Notes: generated by a model not told the origin, from the sequence alone. A stretch of 64,000 nt of DNA from UBA8941 sp963780545 (GCA_963780545.1 CAWACK010000017.1:39599-103598); one strand, 5' to 3'. Shown: positions 19,907 to 29,657, numbered from the stretch's first letter. A program made the numbers and translations.

Positions 19907-19918
19907 GCGCGCGCGCAT
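19907..19918. repeat. Alternating CG tract
   Basis: Ten bases of strict GC alternation followed by AT, in the spacer between fasciclin and flavodoxin genes. Confidence 0.8.
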
Positions 19919-20047
19919 TTTTCACTAACAGTTCTTTACGTTTAGGCTCTACGAGATCGAGGGTTTCTGTTCTGATTTTCGCATTTGGATGAGCACGCAC
20001 ATGACATAAGACTTATCTAACTAATAGATCTCGAATTGAGGATTCAG

Positions 20048-20493
20048 ATGGTTAAAGCACTTGTACTCTATCACTCGCAACAGTATGGGAACACGGGCAA
20101 GATGGCGGAAGCCGTCGCGATGGGTTTGAAGGAGGAGAACTGCGAAGTCACCCTCCATAACGCGAATGAGGGAAGATTCGACATAACGAAGTATCCACAG
20201 TATGACTGTGTCGCCTTAGGGACACCTGATTACTTCAGCTACATGGCTGGGACAATCAAGACATTTTTAGACGATTGGTACATAAAGAGAAATGAACCGG
20301 GCTACCAGGCTAGACCATACGTCGTCTTCTTCACCCACGGCGGAGGGGGAAGAGGAAAGGAGACATTAACTTGTTCAACAGACTCGGTAAACAGGTGGGA
20401 AAAACGGTTGAGTGCCAAGGCACCCCCGACGCGCAGACTCTAAATGCTTGTAAGACGTTGGGTGCAGAACTGGGAAGAGCAGTCGAGAAGTAA
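20048..20493 (+). CDS. Flavodoxin-like FMN protein, interrupted by a -1 frameshift near 20369
   Basis: About 148 residues after joining. The phosphate-binding loop LYHSQQYGNTGKMAEAV near the start binds FMN; GTPDYFSYMAGTIKTFLDD and VVFFTHGGGGRGKETL are standard flavodoxin/WrbA segments. The true ending LFNRLGKQVGKTVECQGTP and LNACKTLGAELGRAVEK lies in another frame; one base seems missing near 20368-20371, so this differs from the +1 breaks elsewhere. ATG at 20048 is preferred over an upstream TTG. Confidence 0.82.
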
Positions 20494-20553
20494 ATTATCC
20501 CCCAAAAACGCATCGATGTTTCTAAGCTATTGATGGTTGATTCCTCATTATCC

Positions 20554-20568
20554 TATATGCACGCGCGT
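20554..20568. repeat. Alternating pyrimidine-purine tract
   Basis: Fifteen bases of strict alternation (TATATGCACGCGCGT) in the spacer before the first DUF362 gene. Confidence 0.75.
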
Positions 20569-20627
20569 CGTCTACTTTAGGACGCACATTCGTAACCCTT
20601 AACAGAAATGAAAAAGTCTAATGTTAC

Positions 20628-21650
20628 ATGTCTTCTACACTTCGCATAAGCGACTCCGTATTCTCAAGAGTAAACAACCACGAAGACTACACACGCTTCC
20701 TCAAGAAGAATATACCCGACTCGGATCCACTCATAGTTAAGGCAGATTGGGTAGGAATAGAGGAGAATTCCCCAGGAACCTCGAAGCCCTGCGATGCATC
20801 GCCGAGGCAGCAAAGGGAAAGATCATCGTGACTGAGGGCCACCAACTCTGGAGGTCAAGAATACTTGAGCCTAATGGCCTAAAATTTACTGTAGATGATA
20901 AAGAGGTCGACTGGAACTGGCTGCTTGAGGGCAAGGGTTGGACGTGGCTGATTCGCCAACGCGCCGATTGGGGCTTCTTCATAGATGGGCCTCACTGGAG
21001 CCACTTGATGAAGGAGGAGCGTGCCTTACTTGAGAAACACGGATTCACCGACTTCTTCAATGATAATGGCATCGAATACGTCAACGTGACTGATGAGATC
21101 TGCGTCGGGGAGGATAGCTAGTCCAAAGATCGTTAAGGAAGTCGTTGAGTCTAAATATGCACCCGCGTTCACCGAGAAACTGTATGGATTCGTTCCGGAG
21201 AAGTTGTTCAGGCATCGCGGTTCCTCGTTAGTGAGTTTAAGCAAGCGTAAAGACTATCAGAGCTTCACCATGAAGAACATGTTTGGCCTCGTACCTGATC
21301 CAGTGAGGGCATGGTGGCACGGCTTTAAGGAAGCGAACGCATATGCACCTAAAACCTTCAGGCTAGCTCAGAGCATCCTCGACATAAACAAGGTCTATGG
21401 GGCGCTGTTCGACCTCGTGGGAGTCTTCGAGGCTCCCCGCGGCGATTGGTCAACGTTTACGAGGGATGTAGGTGTAAGCAGAAGCTTGGCTCAGCTGGAT
21501 GCTATCCTGAATCATTTGTCTGGCTGCGACCCAGAGTCGGCAGCCTACATCTCGTTGGGGAACGGTGTATTCGGGGCTTTTGACTCTGAACTGCTTAAGG
21601 AGGCTGAGGCTCACATAGGGGGCTGGTTCCCGGCTCCAAAAAAGGCATAA
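20628..21650 (+). pseudogene. DUF362-like protein, two frameshifts
   Basis: A paralogue of the next gene, about 340 residues if joined. Three consecutive frames carry it: residues up to WVGIEE, then EFPRNLEALRCIAEAAKGK to EYVNVTDEICVG, then SPKIVKEVVESKYAP to the end. The first break (near 20764) needs one added base; the second (21100-21118) one skipped base. Alignment with the paralogue (NVTDE..SPKIVKE against NVTEE..DPSVIKK) keeps register across the second join. DUF362 proteins are thought to bind iron-sulphur or act in redox steps, but the function is not established. With two breaks it may be dead. Confidence 0.65.
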
Positions 21651-21691
21651 AAGGTTTGCGCGTGCGTAGGAAATGTTTAGCAATCTCTATA

Positions 21692-21698
21692 GCGCGCG
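21692..21698. repeat. Alternating CG tract
   Basis: GCGCGCG just upstream of the intact DUF362 gene; a second tract (TGCGCGTGCGTA) lies at 21658-21669. Confidence 0.65.
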
Positions 21699-21722
21699 AA
21701 GCTAGTTTCTGAGGGGTAGTAT

Positions 21723-22634
21723 ATGAGATTCGGTAAAGTAGTCCTGCAGCAGTCCAACGATCCCGAGATATTCAAGAAGGTGATTTCTGAGCTGAACCTC
21801 AAACCACCAGTGATCATTAAGCCGAACTGGGGGACAATCAACAACTACACCGAAGCCCAGGTCATCGACGGGGTGCTATCGGCGATTAACGGTGAGTCGA
21901 TCATCGTTGAGAGCTATGGCTGGGCCAGAACCGAGGACGCATTGAATGGCAAGGGCATGGGCTCAATAAAGACAACAGATCTCCGGAAGAGCGATGAGTG
22001 GTTCCTAAAGACCTCAGGCATAGGCGACGTCTTGAAGAAGCATGGTGTTGAGTACCTGAACGTCACTGAGGAGGTTAGGGCGAAGCGGGTCGTCGATCCA
22101 AGTGTCATCAAAAAAATTGCTGAGAAGTACCCCGCGGTCTTGTTTGAGGAGATGTACGCTAATGTGCCTACACGTCTATTCGACTTGAGGGAAGGCACAT
22201 TCCTCAGTCTAGCAAAGTACAGGCTGAACCACTTCCCCATCGTCGTCAGCCTCACCCTGAAGAACCTATTCGGCATGATACCCGGACCTAGTCGCTGGAG
22301 GTTCCACGGGAAAAACGATGAAAAGCTGGCTCAGAACATCGTCGACATTAACAAGGTGTACCACTCGCTGTTCAACGTGAAGGGAATGGTTGACGCGGTG
22401 CTGACTGCTTCGAATGCCCCAACTGAAGCGGAGGCGATCAGACCAAAGACCGCGAAGAACAAGGGGTTGCTGCTGGGTTGCGAGGACTGCGTGAAGCTGG
22501 ACGCGTTTGTGGCTTGTCTCGAGGGAAAGGACCCGGAGAAGATTGAGTATCTAAAGCTGGCGGCTTCCTACTTTGGAGGCTGGGATGAGAACGATCTAGT
22601 AGCTGCACGAAAGAGTGGTGTTCGGGTCTTCTAG
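21723..22634 (+). CDS. DUF362 family protein
   Basis: 303 residues, intact. The N-terminal VIIKPNWGTINNYTEAQVIDG and the middle FPIVVSLTLKNLFGMIPGPSRW are typical of DUF362. The C-terminus has GCEDCVKLDAF with a CXXC pair. It is a tandem duplicate of the broken upstream gene. A biochemical role cannot be given. Confidence 0.75.
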   Translation: MRFGKVVLQQSNDPEIFKKVISELNLKPPVIIKPNWGTINNYTEAQVIDGVLSAINGESIIVESYGWARTEDALNGKGMGSIKTTDLRKSDEWFLKTSGIGDVLKKHGVEYLNVTEEVRAKRVVDPSVIKKIAEKYPAVLFEEMYANVPTRLFDLREGTFLSLAKYRLNHFPIVVSLTLKNLFGMIPGPSRWRFHGKNDEKLAQNIVDINKVYHSLFNVKGMVDAVLTASNAPTEAEAIRPKTAKNKGLLLGCEDCVKLDAFVACLEGKDPEKIEYLKLAASYFGGWDENDLVAARKSGVRVF

Positions 22635-22714
22635 CTGCAAGCGCAGGTGAGAGAGACAAAATAAAGATGAGTGATTAATCCTTTTTATTAGAAACAACAC
22701 GCGCACGCAAGACG

Positions 22715-22843
22715 ATGAGACTTGGGGAGGTGGCGGTCTCAGTCGTGGGCGGAGTAATCATTCACGCCACTGTATTCATTTACATAATCATGCGCACACG
22801 GAAAAGTTATCACCATTCTTCATCTGCTCTAATGCATGGTTAA
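22715..22843 (+). CDS. Possible single-helix membrane microprotein
   Basis: 42 codons: a short start, one hydrophobic helix (VAVSVVGGVIIHATVFIYII) and a basic, His-rich tail. It sits between alternating CG tracts (22697-22709; the second, 22789-22800, lies within it), and its TAA overlaps the start of the amidohydrolase gene. The presence of the tract inside the frame weakens the call. It may be a chance frame. Confidence 0.3.
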   Translation: MRLGEVAVSVVGGVIIHATVFIYIIMRTRKSYHHSSSALMHG

Positions 22844-24158
22844 CACAACTTACCAAAAGCTGAAGAAACATGTGGATAAGGTTAGAATAATCGACACCCA
22901 CGAACATCTCCCACAAGAGAAAGATCGAGTTGGTCGAGTTGTGGACGCCCTATCAGAACTGTTCATACACTATACTTCTTCGGACCTTATTTCAGCAGGG
23001 ATGAGAGAGGCGGACGTAACCGCCATCAGGGACACATCTAAGCCTCTCGAGGAACGCTGGGGCATCTTGGAACCCTGGTGGGAGAGGATCAGAAACACGG
23101 GTTACGCCAGAGCCGTAGAGATCTCTGCCCACGATCTGTATGAGGTACCGAGCATCTGCTCAAACACAATCAGGGACCTCTCGAATAGGATGAGAGACAA
23201 GAATAGGGAGGGACTCTACAGGTGGGTGCTCAAGGATAAAGCGGGAATAGATATTTCGATACTGGATGACCTGACGGGCAGCTATGAGGTTGATCGTAGC
23301 TTCTTCGCCCCGGTTCTTAGAGTGGATAATATAGTGACTCCAAGTGACAGAAACGAGCTGGAAATCCTGGCGAAACTGCATGGCGTACGGATCCACGACT
23401 TCAACGACTACGTATCCCTAGTCAGGAAGAGATTCGATGACAACATGGGAAAAATAGTCGGGATCAAAATAGCACTCGCATACAACCGCCCAATATTCTT
23501 CGAGAAGCGCTCCTACTCGGAGGGGGAGGAAGCCTTCAACAAGCTCTACAAGACCCGAGGATTCACAAGATACACCCCCGATCCGACGAGGAGTGAGAGC
23601 AGAATGGTGCCTTGGGGCCCAAGCATCGAGGAACTGATACCTATGCAGGACTACCTAGTACACGTAGCTATCCAGGAGGCGGAGAAGCGTAGGCTGCCTA
23701 TACAGATCCACACTGGACTCCAAGAGGGTAACGAGAACATACTTTCGAACTCGAACCCGGAGCTCCTCGTGAACCTTTTCATGGAGTACCGCGACGCCAA
23801 GTTTGACATATTCCACGGCTCTTGGCCATTTTGCGGTGAACTCTCGGCTCTCGCCAAGAACTTTCCCAACGTGTATCTGGATATGAGCTGGATGCATATT
23901 ATCAGTCCCTCGAGGTCCCGCAGTGCACTCTACGAGTGGCTCGATGAGGTTCCCGTCAGCAAGATCCTGGGTTTCGGCGGCGACTTCCTCTGTGTTGAAG
24001 GAGCTTATGGTCACTCCGTCATCGCGAGGGAAAACATCGCCAAGGTCCTCGCATTAAAGGTGGAGGATGGCGACTTCAAACTCGAGGATGCGATGAGATA
24101 CGCCACATGGATGCTTAGAAAAAACGCCGAGGAGCTTTTCTTCCCAGAAGGCCGTTGA
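22836..24158 (+). CDS. Amidohydrolase superfamily protein (uronate isomerase-like)
   Basis: 440 residues. The metal-binding start IIDTHEHLP (HxH), the later IQIHTGLQEG and FHGSWPFCGE, and GFGGDFLC (catalytic Asp region) follow the order of metal sites in the amidohydrolase TIM barrel. Length and layout resemble the Amidohydro_2/uronate isomerase-like group. The substrate is unknown, perhaps a sugar acid or lactone given the DapA-like and reductase genes nearby. Confidence 0.75.
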   Translation: MVNTTYQKLKKHVDKVRIIDTHEHLPQEKDRVGRVVDALSELFIHYTSSDLISAGMREADVTAIRDTSKPLEERWGILEPWWERIRNTGYARAVEISAHDLYEVPSICSNTIRDLSNRMRDKNREGLYRWVLKDKAGIDISILDDLTGSYEVDRSFFAPVLRVDNIVTPSDRNELEILAKLHGVRIHDFNDYVSLVRKRFDDNMGKIVGIKIALAYNRPIFFEKRSYSEGEEAFNKLYKTRGFTRYTPDPTRSESRMVPWGPSIEELIPMQDYLVHVAIQEAEKRRLPIQIHTGLQEGNENILSNSNPELLVNLFMEYRDAKFDIFHGSWPFCGELSALAKNFPNVYLDMSWMHIISPSRSRSALYEWLDEVPVSKILGFGGDFLCVEGAYGHSVIARENIAKVLALKVEDGDFKLEDAMRYATWMLRKNAEELFFPEGR

Positions 24159-24200
24159 TGTCCAGGTGTACAAGTTCACGGTTTAGGTTTTATGTGGGGT

Positions 24201-24209
24201 TGCGCGCGC
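24201..24209. repeat. Alternating CG tract
   Basis: TGCGCGCGC in the convergent spacer between the amidohydrolase and AKR-like genes. Confidence 0.7.
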
Positions 24210-24222
24210 CTCTGTGCTAAAA

Positions 24223-25170
24223 TTATGCGTCACGAATGACTTCAATGGCTGATCCCAAATCCCTTTCAACCTCCGATGTGGAACCGGCCCCGAAGATGCA
24301 CCCCTTCACAGGGAGGCTGAAGACGTACGTGAAGGCTGCTTTGGGCTCCACTCGGCCTCCAGCTAAAGGTTTTATGGCGTATACATCTCTACTCGCCCCA
24401 TTCACGGCCGCTTCTGCTGAGGCCTTTGTCGGGAACATCATAACCCCAAGAGGATTAAGGGGAGTCAAGTAACCATCGAAGTGATCAAGCTCCTCCTCTA
24501 GTTTTGGGATCGTCATACCCGCGTGGTGTACGCCGAATAGAGTGCCACTGAACCCGGCCTCAAGAATCTTGTCCATGAGTTCCCCTAGGAGGTCAAATCG
24601 GCCGGTTAACGCCAGGAAATCGGTTTCTGACCCAGGCTCAACGTACTGTACCGGCAGCTCCTTTAATTGACTCATGTTCTCCTCGATCTGCCTCCAGTTC
24701 AGATTCAAGTCTCGAAAATCACCTCCGCTGTACGGTTTGCTTGTGGGGAGCAGCTCTCTCCACCCTTCCCTGAAGTTCAGAATAGGATCATCTAGCATAT
24801 TTTGCCTAACCTCGGGGTAGGTCTTCGATTCGTAGGCTAGGTATGTTGCCCAACGCCTGAAGTCGTCAACCCTTCTTTCTCCAATCCTCATCGGGATACC
24901 CAAGCAGGGTATAAGTTGGATATCTAATCCCCGGTCGGCGAAGTCTCTCAGGACTCGGAGGTGGAGGGATGCTGATGGAGATGAGTCGGGTGTGGCTGAG
25001 GCAAACTTCCTCACACCCAAATTAATTGCCACCTCTATTACCTTCACTACTTCGTTTTCATCTGAGAACCTTTTACGGTACTCCTCGTCCCTCATCCTAT
25101 TCTGGTATGAGACGCCGATTATGGGCATGTGACCTAGGATAAGTGTGTCTTCGATCTTCTTGGTTCCCAT
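24223..25170 (-). CDS. Aldo/keto reductase-like TIM barrel protein
   Basis: 315 residues. The C-terminal KPLAGGRVEPKAAFTYVFSL and VKGCIFGAGSTSEVERDLGS resemble the last strands of aldo/keto reductase-type barrels (cofactor loop GAGS). The N-terminal half is divergent; no clear catalytic Tyr/Lys/His set can be assigned. It converges on the amidohydrolase. A relation to non-enzymatic AKR-fold proteins in sugar-degradation loci is possible. Confidence 0.5.
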   Translation of the reverse strand: MGTKKIEDTLILGHMPIIGVSYQNRMRDEEYRKRFSDENEVVKVIEVAINLGVRKFASATPDSSPSASLHLRVLRDFADRGLDIQLIPCLGIPMRIGERRVDDFRRWATYLAYESKTYPEVRQNMLDDPILNFREGWRELLPTSKPYSGGDFRDLNLNWRQIEENMSQLKELPVQYVEPGSETDFLALTGRFDLLGELMDKILEAGFSGTLFGVHHAGMTIPKLEEELDHFDGYLTPLNPLGVMMFPTKASAEAAVNGASRDVYAIKPLAGGRVEPKAAFTYVFSLPVKGCIFGAGSTSEVERDLGSAIEVIRDA

Positions 25171-25396
25171 TTCTCCCTAAGTTGTCTTAGCTCCTTTGGA
25201 TATAAACAGGTTTTTTGGAGTAATTGTGCGTAGGTGATATTAAGAAATTAGCAAAGTAGCGGGGAAGTGAGCTACATTCCGTTTGAGCTACTGCACAGGT
25301 ATATGTCTGTACGTTGATCGCGTGTGACCTCGATCAGATCCATGCCGGGTTCGCGTGTGTTATCGATGGTTTATAATTGCATCTCATAGGATCGGT

Positions 25397-26131
25397 CTAG
25401 TTGGATCTCAGCCTCTTACTGCCTTGAGGGCAGGCATACACACATAAGCCGCAGTTAACGTCGCCAAAGACAGGGATCCTGCTCTCAGTATACCCATCAC
25501 AGAGGTCAGCCTTGAGCCTCAGCTCTCTCGGCTCATCTGAGCTGAAGGCTCTCCCCAGAATAGCCTTAGATGGACATATTTCAGTGCACTTCATGCAATC
25601 TCCACACCTGTTCTTTATCGGGTTTCCAGTTGCTAACTGTGCGTCTGTGAGCACTGTAGCGAACCTCACCCTCGGCCCAAACTCTGGTGTGATGAGCAGG
25701 CAGTTCTTACCTATCCACCCTAAGCCAGCTAAGTTTGCGGCTACCTTATGTGAGAAGGTGGCCTCGAGCTTACCATTGTTCAGCATCGAGGATGCAGGTA
25801 TCATGTAGGCGCGGAACCCCTCGTCCTGGATCCTCTTCGCAACAAGGAACGCAGCCCTATCGAGTGCGGCGTTCACGGTGATGTAGAGCCCACGATAGAT
25901 GGAGATTGTTCCTAAGTCATCGTGGTTACAGAGTTGATCTACGACTTGGTCGAGGAGTCTGATTCCCAGTGAAACCGCCCTCGGGAAAGTAGCCGGGTAT
26001 TTTCCTCCCTGGTTCTCTATGTATTGTTTGGCTGATGTGAGATCAGCTACACCGAACAGGTCCACGCCGAGGCTCTTCGCGTAGGCTCTGAGTTCCTCGT
26101 CTAACTTACTCAATATATACACCAGAATCAA
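25397..26131 (-). CDS. 4Fe-4S protein related to epoxyqueuosine reductase (QueG-like)
   Basis: 244 residues. A C-terminal ferredoxin region has CGDCMKCTEICPSKAI and later CGLCVYACPQ, enough for two 4Fe-4S clusters. The preceding domain (AKSLGVDLFGVADL at the start, WIGKNCLLITPEFGPRVRF in the middle) matches the cobalamin-binding part of QueG-like and corrinoid-reducing proteins. Without the queuosine pathway nearby, a reductive activator of a corrinoid protein is equally possible. A second member of this type lies at 33100-33733. Confidence 0.75.
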   Translation of the reverse strand: MILVYILSKLDEELRAYAKSLGVDLFGVADLTSAKQYIENQGGKYPATFPRAVSLGIRLLDQVVDQLCNHDDLGTISIYRGLYITVNAALDRAAFLVAKRIQDEGFRAYMIPASSMLNNGKLEATFSHKVAANLAGLGWIGKNCLLITPEFGPRVRFATVLTDAQLATGNPIKNRCGDCMKCTEICPSKAILGRAFSSDEPRELRLKADLCDGYTESRIPVFGDVNCGLCVYACPQGSKRLRSN

Positions 26132-26244
26132 AATTCTTCTACAGGATGGCTAATTAATCTTGCCTAAGCATGAGGCCTTGTTCTCCAATTCTTCAGCTTG
26201 AAAAATTGATAAATAATGGGTAAAGAACTTTGAATTGATTCGAA

Positions 26245-27126
26245 ATGAAGCAACTCAGCGGAGTCATATCACTGGTCCCTACACCTCTAACGAAGAAGGG
26301 TGAACTAGACAAGAAGGATTTGAAGAGGCTCATTGACTTCCAATTCGAGAACGACTGTGATGGCGTGGGCGTGTTAGCGGGAATCGGTGAGGGGTACCTC
26401 ATGCGCGGCGCCGACTGGATGGGTGTCGTGAAGGTGGCTGTCGATTATGTTAACGGTCGTGGTCCACTCATCGTTGGGTGCCCAGCTATGGGAACCGATG
26501 TAGCTGTGGATTACGTCAAGGATGCGGCGGACATTGGAGCCGACGCTGTGCTTTCCTTCAACCCAATTGGGTACAGGGGCTACACCGTTGATGAAACCTA
26601 CAGGCACTTCAAAGCCCAAGCGGAGGCAGCGGAGGTCGCCCTCGTGCCATATGCCCGCGACATGGATATGATCCACCCCGAGGTCATAAAGAGGCTCGTT
26701 GACGAGGGATATATTAAGCATATGAAGTATGGGTTCCACAGCTGTAGCATCCTGAGGCAGTTGGCCTCATTGACAGGTGACAGGCTCTACAGGTTCTGTG
26801 GAGCTGACACGTGGACCCTCCGCTACCTCCTTATTGGGTGCCAAGGCATAATGACCGCAACAGCCGCGTTGTTCCCCAAGGAGAACGTTGAGCTGCTGAA
26901 ACTCGTGAAATCCGGGAAGATCGAGGAAGCGAGGGAGCTGTACTACAGGGTCTTCCTACCGTGGAATGACGCTGGCTTCTATGAGAACTGGCAGTGGGCT
27001 CACAAGTACGCGTTCAAGCTCCTGGGACTAGTGAAGAGTGATACTGTGGTGCAGCCTCAGGCGCTGGGTGAGGAATACCACAAAACGGAAATCGAGGCTC
27101 TCCTCAGACACCTTGGAAAAATTTAG
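26245..27126 (+). CDS. Dihydrodipicolinate synthase/N-acetylneuraminate lyase family aldolase
   Basis: 293 residues, TIM-barrel class I aldolase. The start LSGVISLVPTPLT, the motif GVGVLAGIGEGYLM and the Tyr region ALVPYARD are recognisable; the Schiff-base lysine is likely in IKHMKYGF. The residues differ from true DapA, so a sugar-acid aldolase or dehydratase (as in KDG or 5-keto-4-deoxyglucarate enzymes) is more likely than lysine synthesis. A bidirectional spacer separates it from the QueG-like gene. Confidence 0.78.
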   Translation: MKQLSGVISLVPTPLTKKGELDKKDLKRLIDFQFENDCDGVGVLAGIGEGYLMRGADWMGVVKVAVDYVNGRGPLIVGCPAMGTDVAVDYVKDAADIGADAVLSFNPIGYRGYTVDETYRHFKAQAEAAEVALVPYARDMDMIHPEVIKRLVDEGYIKHMKYGFHSCSILRQLASLTGDRLYRFCGADTWTLRYLLIGCQGIMTATAALFPKENVELLKLVKSGKIEEARELYYRVFLPWNDAGFYENWQWAHKYAFKLLGLVKSDTVVQPQALGEEYHKTEIEALLRHLGKI

Positions 27127-27265
27127 TCTCAATCATAAGCAGCTTGTGTATGGTGCGTGTGTGACTAGCTAGAAGCACGCGAAGCTTTGACTTAACGTCA
27201 GCTTAAAGTATTGAGTTTGATGGTATGGGAAAATATAACATCAACAACAACCTTACACTGATTAA

Positions 27266-27777
27266 ATGTCAGTCGCCATAGATATTCCAACAATCTCAGT
27301 GCTGGTAGCCTCCGCTAGCGTAATAGTGGGGGCCATCTACTACATACTAGAGACTAAACATCAGCGCAGAGTACGCCAAATTGAAAACATCATCAGGCTC
27401 TCACCATGGTTCAATATGAGCGCCAAAGAGATCCAGGAGACCATCAATTCAGTTTGCTCCGTGAAGTACACGAGTATTGAGGAGTACTTTGAGAAGTACT
27501 CAGGTAAACCTGAACAGACATCGCTTAAGGTGTTGGGCAACTACTTTGAGGGGATTGGTGTTTTAGTTTTCAGAAATCTCGTTGAAATGGATCTCGTTTA
27601 TGATTTCTGGGGAGACATAGCACTGTCAACGTGGGATAATAACGAGAAGATCATTAAAGCATGCGTGAGAGGAGTGGTGAGCCGAGGATGTTTGAGTACT
27701 GGGAGCATTTCTCAAAGGAGATGCGTAGAAGGAAGAAGGCGACGGGAATCATTCAGAAACAGGGTCTCCAAGTTTAA
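27266..27777 (+). CDS. Membrane-anchored hypothetical protein, interrupted by a -1 frameshift near 27660
   Basis: About 170 residues after joining. One N-terminal helix (ISVLVASASVIVGAIYYIL) is followed by a soluble helical region rich in charged residues (SPWFNMSAKEIQETINSVC). The zero frame ends in arginine-rich nonsense, while another frame gives SGEPRMFEYWEHFSKEMRRR and stops at 27777. One base seems missing at AAAGCATG (about 27660). This kind of N-anchored protein is common in archaea without a known function. Confidence 0.6.
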
Positions 27778-28050
27778 TCTTGTGTGAATAAAACGTTGTT
27801 TAATTCGCTCATATTCAGTTGGAGTTTTAAAGATTAGCATGTGAAATAATTTCTCAGGTAATCTTCTTCTCAGTTGCGAGTACTTAATGAATAATGCCTG
27901 AAAATATTTTTTTCACAAGTCTCATTTTACATGCAATAGTTTTATCCTTGGCTCCTCGCGTGCTTGAACTTGATTGGTTGACCTGAATATTCTTAACACG
28001 CGAGAGAGCAAGGCTTTTATATAATTACATATTCAATTATATCGATATAA

Positions 28051-28592
28051 ATGGCTGTTGAGGAAGAAAAGTCATGTGCTTGCCAGACAACACCAAGCAC
28101 AACAGGGGAAACACAGTGTGGTTGTACAAAAGACCAATTGGAACCTCAAGCTGATCTAAAGAAAATGTCCGCGTAGCGAAAGCACCAAACATCTACAGAG
28201 AGAGGCGTTCAGTCAGAGGGGAGGTAGTCACTGTAATAGACGTGGCCTTCAGTAGCAAGGGCATCGAGCTCACTGAGTCTTGGAGTCGTGCAATTCCAAA
28301 GGGAGACATCCACGAGATTATGGTTTGGAACCCACTCGAAGAGATGGATGAGGATGCAGCTGCCATCGCCTTCATAGAGATAACCTAAGGTGGTAACATA
28401 GTAAACGGCGACGAGGTCTGGATAGACGGTGAGGAGATTGGCCACCTTGCGGGCTTCGACTATAATCACATGCCAAACCACATGAATATCGTCGTTGAGG
28501 TGGACAGCTTAGAAATTCCGCTTAAACTCGGCAGCGTTTTCGAGTTCATCCCGAACCCGATGCTCCAATTAATTGATGAGAAGTGCTGCTGA
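28051..28592 (+). pseudogene. Cys-rich-headed conserved hypothetical, frameshift plus in-frame TAA
   Basis: The N-terminus has CACQTTPSTTGETQCGC, then after a -1 break near 28172 the frame continues VAKAPNIYRERRSVRGEVV through KGDIHEIMVWN, meets TAA at 28386-28388 and carries on in the same frame with GDEVWIDGEEIGHLAGFDYN and HMPNHMNIVVEV to 28592. Conservation-like texture on both sides of the stop marks a once longer gene. It may be of the DUF6917 kind (low certainty). The Cys-rich head resembles that of the neighbouring ArsM, suggesting metalloid or metal binding. A TATA (TTTTATATAA) lies near 28014. Confidence 0.5.
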
Positions 28593-28600
28593 GACTTATG

Positions 28601-28609
28601 ATGCGCGCG
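28601..28609. repeat. Alternating CG tract
   Basis: ATGCGCGCG just after the stop of the broken Cys-rich gene and at the end of an OsmC fragment. Confidence 0.65.
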
Positions 28610-28611
28610 GC

Positions 28612-28764
28612 TAGGTTCTCCAAGGGGACTTGTACTTTTTTAACTTGTTGACAGAGACTCTGCTTCTCAACCATCTTTAGGGCGTGAAATATTCTCTCCT
28701 CACAGAATCCGCGATTCACAGTCCCCGGATTAGATGACTTTCTCGTAGTTTGAGGTTCTATCAA
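28612..28764 (-). pseudogene. OsmC-family C-terminal fragment
   Basis: About 50 codons (NRGFCEERIFHALKMVEKQS, then a VPLE tail) match the C-terminal Cys helix of the intact OsmC gene at 29817 (VRGCSEERVNRALELAEKYS, VSLEPE). The N-terminal two thirds are gone. The fragment stops next to an alternating CG tract (28601-28609), with another at 28771-28779 at its other edge. Confidence 0.5.
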
Positions 28765-28826
28765 AGAACTCGCGCGTACGATCTAGGTGAATGTGATGAA
28801 GAGTACGATTACTCACATCAATATTC

Positions 28827-28833
28827 TTAAATA
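28827..28833 (+). promoter_or_regulatory. TATA box of arsM
   Basis: TTAAATA centred about 33 bp before the ATG at 28863 would place the transcript start a few bases before the codon, a nearly leaderless mRNA. Confidence 0.45.
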
Positions 28834-28862
28834 CGTCGCTACGTCTGCCTCTTTAGACCATA

Positions 28863-29657
28863 ATGGCGAGCGCGAAGGAGATCAAGGAAGCAGTAAAGAA
28901 GAGATACACGGCGGTGGCTGAGTCGAGCAGCTGCGGCTGCGGAAGCAGCTGTGGTTGCGGTAGCGAAGCCGAGAGCGGTAGCTGCTGCGGCGCAGGTATC
29001 GACCCGAAGCAGGCGGCCGAGATGATAGGATACAACGTTAAAGAGCTTGAGGAGATTCCGCAGGAGGCCATACTTGGCCTCGGATGCGGATCCCCAGTGG
29101 CATATGTTGGGCTTAAGCCGGGTGAAACTGTGCTTGACCTCGGTAGCGGTGGGGGCATAGATGTCTTCCTCGCTGCCAAGAAGGTGGGCTCTAAGGGTAA
29201 GGTCTATGGAGTCGACATGAATGAGGCGATGATAAGGAGGGCGAGGGAGGCAGCGGAGGAGTATGGCTTCAAGAACGTCGAGTTCCGCCTCGGAGAGATC
29301 GAGGAGATGCCAATTGAGGATGGCACGGTCGACGCCATAATAAGCAACTGCGTAATCAACCTCAGCCCCGATAAGCCGCAGGTCTTCCGCGAGGCGCACC
29401 GCGTACTCAAGCCAGGCGGCAGGATAACCGTCAGCGACATCGTCACCGAGGGCAGGATACCGGAGGAGATCAGGCGCGACCTAGATTCTTGGGCAAGCTG
29501 CGTCTCCGGCGCTCTCCCCCAGGAGGAGTACCTCAAAGATATTGAGGCAGCAGGCTTCGAGAAGCCTAAGATACTCACAGAGTCCTTCTACGACACCAGT
29601 GAGTACGACGTGAACTTCAAAATTAAGAGCGTCACCGTTGAAGCCTACAAGAAGTAA
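28863..29657 (+). CDS. arsM: Arsenite S-adenosylmethionine methyltransferase
   Basis: 264 residues. Transfers methyl groups from SAM to As(III), giving methylated and volatile arsenicals. The SAM loop VLDLGSGGGIDVFLAAKKVG is near residue 100. The three conserved arsenic-binding cysteines are visible in GLGCGSP, SNCVINLSPDK and WASCVSGALP. The N-terminus adds a Cys-rich head (SSCGCGSSCGCG, SCCGAG) that may capture arsenite. It opens the arsenic island together with acr3 and arsC. Confidence 0.93.
   Translation: MASAKEIKEAVKKRYTAVAESSSCGCGSSCGCGSEAESGSCCGAGIDPKQAAEMIGYNVKELEEIPQEAILGLGCGSPVAYVGLKPGETVLDLGSGGGIDVFLAAKKVGSKGKVYGVDMNEAMIRRAREAAEEYGFKNVEFRLGEIEEMPIEDGTVDAIISNCVINLSPDKPQVFREAHRVLKPGGRITVSDIVTEGRIPEEIRRDLDSWASCVSGALPQEEYLKDIEAAGFEKPKILTESFYDTSEYDVNFKIKSVTVEAYKK

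Noticed and set aside
28863..29399. Minus-strand frame opposite arsM
   Set aside because: It is a shadow of the well-supported methyltransferase gene.
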